A stretch of DNA of 64,000 bases, taken from contig CABQLM010000002.1 of the NCBI GenBank assembly GCA_902465105.1, forward strand, positions 1 to 64,000, given 5' to 3'. The DNA is from an uncultured Collinsella sp. (GTDB taxonomy: Bacteria; Actinomycetota; Coriobacteriia; Coriobacteriales; Coriobacteriaceae). A model generated the notes under the pieces. That model did no database searches. It saw only the letters and a program-made list of their open reading frames with translations, and was not told the origin of the DNA. How positions within the stretch are numbered: the stretch's first letter is position 1; each line of letters opens with the position of its first letter. The translations under genes were made by a program, and so were the position numbers. Of the stretch, positions 59,067 through 64,000 are shown one piece after another.

Positions 59067-61730
59067 CTCTTGGACTTTGAGGGCCTCGGCCAGGCGGACG
59101 CGCTTGATAGAGCGCGTGTGTAGCAGCGCCACGACCAGGTAGGTCGCAAAGCCAATGCCCACGCACGCCGCCATGGACCACCAGGGCACATAGATCTCGA
59201 TATTGCCGTTGTAGGCGAGCAGCATCGAGCGGAAGACGGCCGTGAGCGAGCCAATAATGACCGGCAGGCTCAGCACGAGCGATGCCGCCACGCACAGCGT
59301 GATCGAGCGGATGTACAGATGCGAGATCTCGCTATCGCGATAGCCAAAGACTTTCATATAGCTGATCGAACGGGCGCTGTGGTCGATCACGGCCTTGGTC
59401 AGCAAGTACATAAACAGCAGGAAAATGAACACCGCGAGGCCGACCATCATACCGATCATTTTGCTCATCATGCCGATGAACTGGTCGCCCACGGCGCGCA
59501 TGTCGTCGGGCGTGGTATCGCCGGCAAAGTAGCGCGAATCGAGGTCGAGCTTCTTGTCGCTCACATAGCCGTTAAAGTAGGCGGCATCGTTGTCGAACAG
59601 CTCATTAAAGTCGTCGATACTCATATAGATATTCATGTCCGACTTGGAGCCCCAGACACAGTCCTTGCCCGCATACTCAAGGGAATAATGCTCGCCCTCG
59701 TACTTGTCGCTGAGCGTGACCTTCTGACCCTCGCTCCAGCCAAACTTATCGAGCAGACCGCCGCCAAAGACGACGCGCCCATCGCTGACGTTGAGGTCTT
59801 TCCAATAGCGCGAATCGGATGAAATGCCGTAGACGGAAATCGTCTCCTCGCCATTTCCATCGCCGCGGTCGTATTGCAGCTGGTAAACGGCGTATTTCTC
59901 GGCCTGTGCGATTGTGCCCGCGCCGTTGTCGGTCGTATTGACCGGGTGGATATCGTCGTTGTCAGTGTCGATCTTAGAGGCCTTGTCGATCAGGCCGATG
60001 GCCTCATCGCGGTCGCAGCCGAGGGCATCGGCAAGGTCGTCGAGACGCGCGCAGAGCGCGTCCTTCTTGTCCTGGACCTTGGCAAGCGCATCCTGCACCG
60101 CGGCCAGGCTCTCGGAAGACGGAGATGCGGTCGCGGCATCGGCCGCCGTCTGCGCCGCATCGACCGCGTCGTCGAGTTCGTCATCGGCATCTTGGGCGAC
60201 AGAAAGCAGCGCGCCGTCAACCGACTGCAAGCGCTCGAGTGCCGACCACTGCTCGCGCTCCTCGGCAGTGCCCTCGAGCTCCAGCGGCGCCTTGAGCGTG
60301 TACTGGTGCTCGGCGACCAGGCTTGTCTCGAGGTTGTCGGCGTAGTGCGTCATCGTGGGCAGAATCGCCAGACCAAAAAGCATCAGCAGCGACGCAAATG
60401 CAATGCCCACGAAGAGCGTGGCGAAGTTGCCCAGATTGCGCAGGAAGATACGCAGGCGGAAGCGAGAAACAAAACCCATGCGCTCCGGCAGTTGCATACC
60501 GCGCTTGGTACCCGACTTGCCGCTCGCCTCGTGACGAAGGAACTGCAACGGGGTCTTGCCCATCTTGCGAAGCAGACCCACCAGCGTGATGAGGATGGGC
60601 GCGGCGGCGGGAACCACGGCGCACTTCGCAAAGATCTCCCAGCTCCAGTACACCTGGAAGGGCGGCAGGCTGTACGAACCGTAATAGAGGCCGCGCATGG
60701 GCTCGGTAAAGAACACAACGCCGAGCGCGGTGCCCAAAAGCGCCGCCACCACGCCCACGGTAGCGGGAAGCGCAAGATAGTGCAACACGACCTCGCGTCG
60801 ACGATAGCCGCTGGCGAGCAGCGTGCCGATGATGGCGCTCTCCTCCTCGATGGTGGCGTCGGTAAGGACCACAAAGACAAACGCCATGATCACGATGATG
60901 ATGTCGAGCAACGTCGTCCACATCATGGAGTCGCCGTCCACGTCGTCGCGCGCGTAGCCAATGCCCTGGTTGGAATCGGCGTCGATGAGGTCATCCACGC
61001 GCGCATGGACATCGGTCAGTGCCTCGACCATATCCTGCTCCGCATCGATGCGATCCGCAGTGGGGAGGTCGCGATCGGTAAAGGTAAAGGAGTAGGTGTA
61101 GGCAGGCGCGCCGCCGGCATCCTCGAGCGCGGCAAAGCCGGCATCGGTGACCTCGGCCACGCCGTACGTGATGGTGTTCACCGTAAAGTCCAAATTGTTG
61201 AGGAACAGCGCCTGGCTATCGGGCTGGGTCATGATTCCGCAGATGGTGTAGGTGCGGCCCTCGAGCTCGACCTTATCGCCCACGGCGAGGTCGTTGTTGG
61301 TGGCGAAGACGCGGTCGATTGCCACCTCATCGTCCGCCTTGGGCCGCTTGCCCTCACAGTAGGACGCAATGTCGACCTGGGCACGGTGCGCATAGGTGCG
61401 CAGCGTGCGCTTGGTGCCGTCGTCGCCGGACGCCTTTTTGATGATGGCGTCGATGGAGAAATTCTTGTAGAGCGTGACGCCGCCGACGTCGCCGGCTGCA
61501 TCCTCGGCTGCCTTGAGCTGCTCCCCGGTCGCCTCGAAGGAGGTCGTTACGCGACCGTCTTCGATGATGTACTCGTCGCGCATGCCGTCGATAAGGCAAC
61601 CGATGGAGTGGGCTGCGAGCAAAAAGCCCGAGGTGAGAGCGATGCTTCCGCACATAAGCAAAAAGATGCCCAGGTACTTGCCGATATTGCGGCGCAGCTC
61701 GCGCGGGAGACGTTTTGCGAGAGGTGTCAT
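59064..61730 (-). CDS. FtsX-family ABC transporter permease
   Basis: 888 aa, start ATG 61730 (GGCGG before it; the ORF's earlier TTG overlaps the ATPase stop). The layout is one N-terminal helix, a large extracellular domain, three helices with an FtsX core (LLDIIIVIMAFVFVVLTDAT), a second helix group near 430-460, a second extracellular domain containing a coiled coil (ELDDAVDAAQTAADA) and a final FtsX triad (IGMMVGLAVFIFLLFMYLLT). It is the membrane partner of the ATPase encoded eight bases upstream. Such pairs export lipids or peptides, or act as mechanotransmission systems; no substrate is indicated. Confidence 0.92.
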   Translation of the reverse strand: MTPLAKRLPRELRRNIGKYLGIFLLMCGSIALTSGFLLAAHSIGCLIDGMRDEYIIEDGRVTTSFEATGEQLKAAEDAAGDVGGVTLYKNFSIDAIIKKASGDDGTKRTLRTYAHRAQVDIASYCEGKRPKADDEVAIDRVFATNNDLAVGDKVELEGRTYTICGIMTQPDSQALFLNNLDFTVNTITYGVAEVTDAGFAALEDAGGAPAYTYSFTFTDRDLPTADRIDAEQDMVEALTDVHARVDDLIDADSNQGIGYARDDVDGDSMMWTTLLDIIIVIMAFVFVVLTDATIEEESAIIGTLLASGYRRREVVLHYLALPATVGVVAALLGTALGVVFFTEPMRGLYYGSYSLPPFQVYWSWEIFAKCAVVPAAAPILITLVGLLRKMGKTPLQFLRHEASGKSGTKRGMQLPERMGFVSRFRLRIFLRNLGNFATLFVGIAFASLLMLFGLAILPTMTHYADNLETSLVAEHQYTLKAPLELEGTAEEREQWSALERLQSVDGALLSVAQDADDELDDAVDAAQTAADAATASPSSESLAAVQDALAKVQDKKDALCARLDDLADALGCDRDEAIGLIDKASKIDTDNDDIHPVNTTDNGAGTIAQAEKYAVYQLQYDRGDGNGEETISVYGISSDSRYWKDLNVSDGRVVFGGGLLDKFGWSEGQKVTLSDKYEGEHYSLEYAGKDCVWGSKSDMNIYMSIDDFNELFDNDAAYFNGYVSDKKLDLDSRYFAGDTTPDDMRAVGDQFIGMMSKMIGMMVGLAVFIFLLFMYLLTKAVIDHSARSISYMKVFGYRDSEISHLYIRSITLCVAASLVLSLPVIIGSLTAVFRSMLLAYNGNIEIYVPWWSMAACVGIGFATYLVVALLHTRSIKRVRLAEALKVQE

Positions 61731-61738
61731 GGCGCCGC

Positions 61739-62452
61739 CTACCAATCGAGCTCGGCGGCCGCGACAGGTGACTCGTTGAGCTCATCCTCGACAATGCGAC
61801 CGTCGCGCAGGCACAGCACGCGGTTGGCCATGCGCGCGATGGCGGCATTGTGCGTGACGATGATGATGGTGCAGCCGTACTCGTGATTGACATCCTCCAT
61901 GAGCTGCAGGATTTCCTTGGACGTCTTATAGTCAAGCACGCCCGTGGGCTCGTCGCACAGCAGCAGGCCCGGGTTTTTGACGAGCGCGCGGCCGATGGCA
62001 CAGCGCTGCTGTTGACCGCCCGAGACCTGGCGCGGGAACTTGTTGCGGTGCTCGTAGAGGCCCAGCGAACGCAGCAGGTCGTCGACATTGAGCGGGTTTT
62101 TGGACAGGTGCGCCGTGACCTCGATGTTCTCCTTGATGGTGAGATCGGGTACCAGGTTGTAGAACTGGAAGACAAAGCCCAGCTCACGGCGTCGGTATTC
62201 GCCCAGGTCGGCGGGCTTGAGCACGGTAAGGTCGCAGCCGTCCACCAGAATAGAGCCGGCGTCGGCATCCTCCAGGCCGCCGATCAGGTTAAGAAACGTG
62301 GACTTGCCCGAGCCCGAGGGTCCCAGCATGACGCAGATCTCTCCGCGGTTGATGGACGTGTCGATGCCGTCGAGCACCGTCAGACGCGCGTCACCGTCGC
62401 CGTAGTGTTTTTTGAGATCCTTAACCTGGACGTAGGTTTTCTGCGTTGCCAT
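61739..62452 (-). CDS. LolD/MacB-type ABC transporter ATPase
   Basis: 237 aa with Walker A MLGPSGSGKSTFLNLIGG, Q-loop FVFQFYNLVPDLTIKENIEV, signature RQVSGGQQQRCAIGRALVKN, Walker B LLLCDEPTGVLDY and H-loop IIIVTHNAAIARMA, all intact. The PTGVLD in place of the usual PTGALD is minor. It powers the FtsX-type permease encoded eight bases downstream. Confidence 0.95.
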   Translation of the reverse strand: MATQKTYVQVKDLKKHYGDGDARLTVLDGIDTSINRGEICVMLGPSGSGKSTFLNLIGGLEDADAGSILVDGCDLTVLKPADLGEYRRRELGFVFQFYNLVPDLTIKENIEVTAHLSKNPLNVDDLLRSLGLYEHRNKFPRQVSGGQQQRCAIGRALVKNPGLLLCDEPTGVLDYKTSKEILQLMEDVNHEYGCTIIIVTHNAAIARMANRVLCLRDGRIVEDELNESPVAAAELDW

Positions 62453-62541
62453 GGCATCCCCATTGTTAGCCTCGTACTACTTTATGAGGTAATAGTAAAC
62501 CTTGGCGAACTATTTTGGAGCGAGGCCTGGGATTTATTTCA

Positions 62542-62574
62542 GACTAGTCATTGGGAACGTTCTTAAACGACTAG
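62542..62574. repeat. GACTAGTC palindrome, copy 4
   Basis: GACTAGTCATT, GGGAACGTTCTTA and AACGACTAG match copy 1 at 24350 in arms and loop. It ends five bases before the stop of the ABC-2 permease gene. Confidence 0.75.
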
Positions 62575-62578
62575 GTGG

Positions 62579-63784
62579 CTAGGCGCGGGATTTGGTACGT
62601 GCGAGGGCGAGACCTGCGGCGGCGATTGCCGCGGCAAAGAGCACGGTGACGCCCAGGTCGCAGGCGATGTCGCCCAGCACGGTGGACGTCAGGTCCGCGG
62701 CGAGCGCCTTGCTAATCGCGTCGTTCACCCAAAACGTCGGCACAAAATGCGCCACGGTCTGCACGGCCGAACCCATGAGCGACAGCGGCATCCAGGCGCC
62801 GCCCAAAAACGTCATGAGCATGCCAAGCAGGTTGCCCACACCGTTGAGCAGCTCCTCGCGCGCACCCAGGCTCGAAAGCGCAAAGCCAACGGCCAGCGGC
62901 GTGCACGCCAGGGCAAACGTCGCTGCCAGCGCCAGGCACACACGGCCCACGCCGACCTCGGCAACCGCGCCGGCAAAGCCCACGACGCCCATCATGCTCG
63001 ACACAAACCAGATACAGACGGTGATTACAGCGGCGGCCGCAAACACGGCGAGCGAACGCCGGCGCTCGGAGATTGGGCCGGCATCCATACGACGCACGCG
63101 CTCGGGCTCGTTCATGCCCGAGAACACCAGCCCCACCGATACGATGACCGACGAGATAATCGCGTACGCGCCAAAGTTGAAATACGACTCGAGCGTGGCA
63201 GCGGCCGTCGAGCCAACCTTGACCTGCTCAATCTCGACTTCCGCGCGCTTGGCGGCGGCATGCTCGGCGGCCTTGGCGACGCTGCCATTAGAAGCGGCGG
63301 GCTCAAGTGCGGCCGCAGCGCCCGCGAGCGAGATCCAGCGCGAGGCCTCGGCAGACGAAAGCGCTGCCGCCATGGTGCCGGCACCGTAGGTCACATCGAG
63401 CTTGGGCAGGGACTCCCCCGCTCGGGCGGCTGCAACGAGGTCGCCCTCAAACCCCTCCGGGATAAAGAACACGCAGTCGGCGCTGCCCTCGGCGCTGTTG
63501 CTCTTGGAGAGCGCGTCCGCGAGGTCGTAGGTGCCGTCGCCGACGCCCGTGACCAGCTCAAAGCGCGAACCCAGATGCTTGGTAAGCGCACGCGAAAGGT
63601 CGCTGTCGTCGCGGTCGACCACGATCACGTTGGTGTCGTAGGGCTTGTACTCGGTGAGCTGCGACGAGTTCCAGCTCACCGATGCCGCGATAAACACGCC
63701 CAACAGCGAAATAAACACCGTGTAGATGAGCAGATAGAGCGGGTGTGCGAGCGCCATGCGAAGCGCAGTCTTAAAGGTGCTCAT
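62579..63784 (-). CDS. ABC-2 type transporter permease
   Basis: 401 aa, start ATG 63784 (GGAAGGAGCCGCT). An N-terminal helix (LYLLIYTVFISLLGVFIAAS), a periplasmic-side domain (about 40-195) and five or six C-terminal helices (AIISSVIVSVGLVFSGMNEP; VVGFAGAVAEVGVGRVCLAL) fit the YhaP/DrrB-like ABC-2 class used for drug, peptide or polysaccharide export. It overlaps the following permease gene by 14 bases; the ATPase is presumably beyond the window. Confidence 0.85.
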   Translation of the reverse strand: MSTFKTALRMALAHPLYLLIYTVFISLLGVFIAASVSWNSSQLTEYKPYDTNVIVVDRDDSDLSRALTKHLGSRFELVTGVGDGTYDLADALSKSNSAEGSADCVFFIPEGFEGDLVAAARAGESLPKLDVTYGAGTMAAALSSAEASRWISLAGAAAALEPAASNGSVAKAAEHAAAKRAEVEIEQVKVGSTAAATLESYFNFGAYAIISSVIVSVGLVFSGMNEPERVRRMDAGPISERRRSLAVFAAAAVITVCIWFVSSMMGVVGFAGAVAEVGVGRVCLALAATFALACTPLAVGFALSSLGAREELLNGVGNLLGMLMTFLGGAWMPLSLMGSAVQTVAHFVPTFWVNDAISKALAADLTSTVLGDIACDLGVTVLFAAAIAAAGLALARTKSRA

Positions 63785-64000
63785 AGCGGCTCCTTCCAAA
63801 AATCAGCGTGGCGGCGGCAACGAACAGCAGCGCCATAAGGACCAGCGCGCCGGCGCGAACGGCAAAAGGACCCAGGTTCTCAAAGAAATACAGGCGGTTG
63901 AACATGTCGCAGACAAGCTTGACGGGGTTGAGCCAACACTCGGCCGGGCAGGCGCGGGCGACGTCGTCGGCAAGCGCCATCGCCGGCTCGCCGTAGAGTC
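63771..64000 (-). CDS. ABC-2 type permease, C-terminal part (cut by the window edge)
   Basis: The frame is open to the window end. The visible 75 residues include the final helix FAVRAGALVLMALLFVAAAT and the end LIFGRSRYEHL, as in ABC-2 permeases. It overlaps the downstream permease gene by 14 bases, so the two probably form a heterodimer. The start, and whether an ATPase precedes it, cannot be seen. Confidence 0.75.
   Translation of the reverse strand, partial: LYGEPAMALADDVARACPAECWLNPVKLVCDMFNRLYFFENLGPFAVRAGALVLMALLFVAAATLIFGRSRYEHL

Noticed and set aside
59874-61886. A 670-codon plus-strand frame opposite the FtsX-type gene
   Set aside because: Antisense shadow, rich in Arg/His/Gly as expected; the FtsX/ATPase pair is clearly the real reading.

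Overview
The window looks like chromosomal DNA of a high-GC Coriobacteriia member, most likely Collinsella or a close relative. The evidence is gene content and order: an actinobacterial dnaK-grpE-dnaJ-hspR operon, a membrane-anchored LuxR regulator of the kind expanded in Eggerthellaceae and Coriobacteriaceae, an NRMT-type magnesium transporter, a 2[4Fe-4S] ferredoxin, DUF362 and DUF4867 proteins, and strong G/C at third codon positions. No rRNA, tRNA, integrase, transposase, phage gene or cas gene was seen. The genus is an inference; no search was run.

Layout. 1-7.3 kb: rlmL with an eroded first domain, then the heat-shock operon on the minus strand. 7.4-12.1 kb: a triplet palindrome array, a ferredoxin, and the NAD de novo operon nadA-nadB-nadC-niaR, read leftward from a promoter covered by a perfect 19-bp inverted repeat. 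12.2-19.5 kb: a degenerate uracil-DNA-glycosylase-like protein, thioredoxin, and a nickel/hydrogenase-maturation run (small ORF, nikR, hypF, hypC, hypD, hypE) without hydrogenase subunits in the window. 19.5-24.3 kb: a zone of decay, with a phosphatase gene broken by a 38-bp tandem duplication, a second triplet array, a lipoprotein, a PTS IIA protein, remnants of a Cof-type phosphatase and a 6-phospho-beta-glucosidase, and an RpiR-type regulator. 24.5-30.2 kb: pyrE, a Mg2+ P-type ATPase with a possible leader ORF, and the membrane LuxR regulator. 30.5-34.8 kb: a DUF4428 / zinc-ribbon membrane protein / SPFH-zinc-ribbon cassette plus a lipoprotein. 35.0-39.0 kb: overlapping genes for a response regulator, a histidine kinase and a 7TM sensor. 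39-46.7 kb: bglA, DUF4867, luxS, nucleoside hydrolase plus ribokinase, and a surface acyltransferase. 46.7-56.4 kb: a 233-bp element with 31-bp inverted ends, the NRMT-type transporter, a frameshifted mgtE, a frameshifted polysaccharide deacetylase, PRC-barrel and YtxH proteins, a CNNM/HlyC protein and a hemolysin III protein. 56.4-64 kb: an alpha/beta hydrolase with paired operators, a DUF362 ferredoxin protein, an FtsX/ATPase exporter pair and an ABC-2 permease pair cut by the window edge.

Two themes stand out. First, almost every larger intergenic gap holds palindromic repeats, in at least eight families, several with exact geometry. The clearest is a 46-nt palindrome repeated three times at exactly 62-bp intervals at two loci 13 kb apart. 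Others are a 67-nt hairpin with conserved arms and an unrelated but equal-length loop, and a tandem pair of 55-nt hairpins. Some members supply leader sequence or stop codons to adjacent genes. Second, several genes are broken by single recent events (phosphatase, mgtE, deacetylase), and a beta-glucoside locus is decaying. Mg2+ transport is unusually dense: mgtA, mgtE, an NRAMP-related protein without the classical metal-binding motifs, and a CNNM-type protein.
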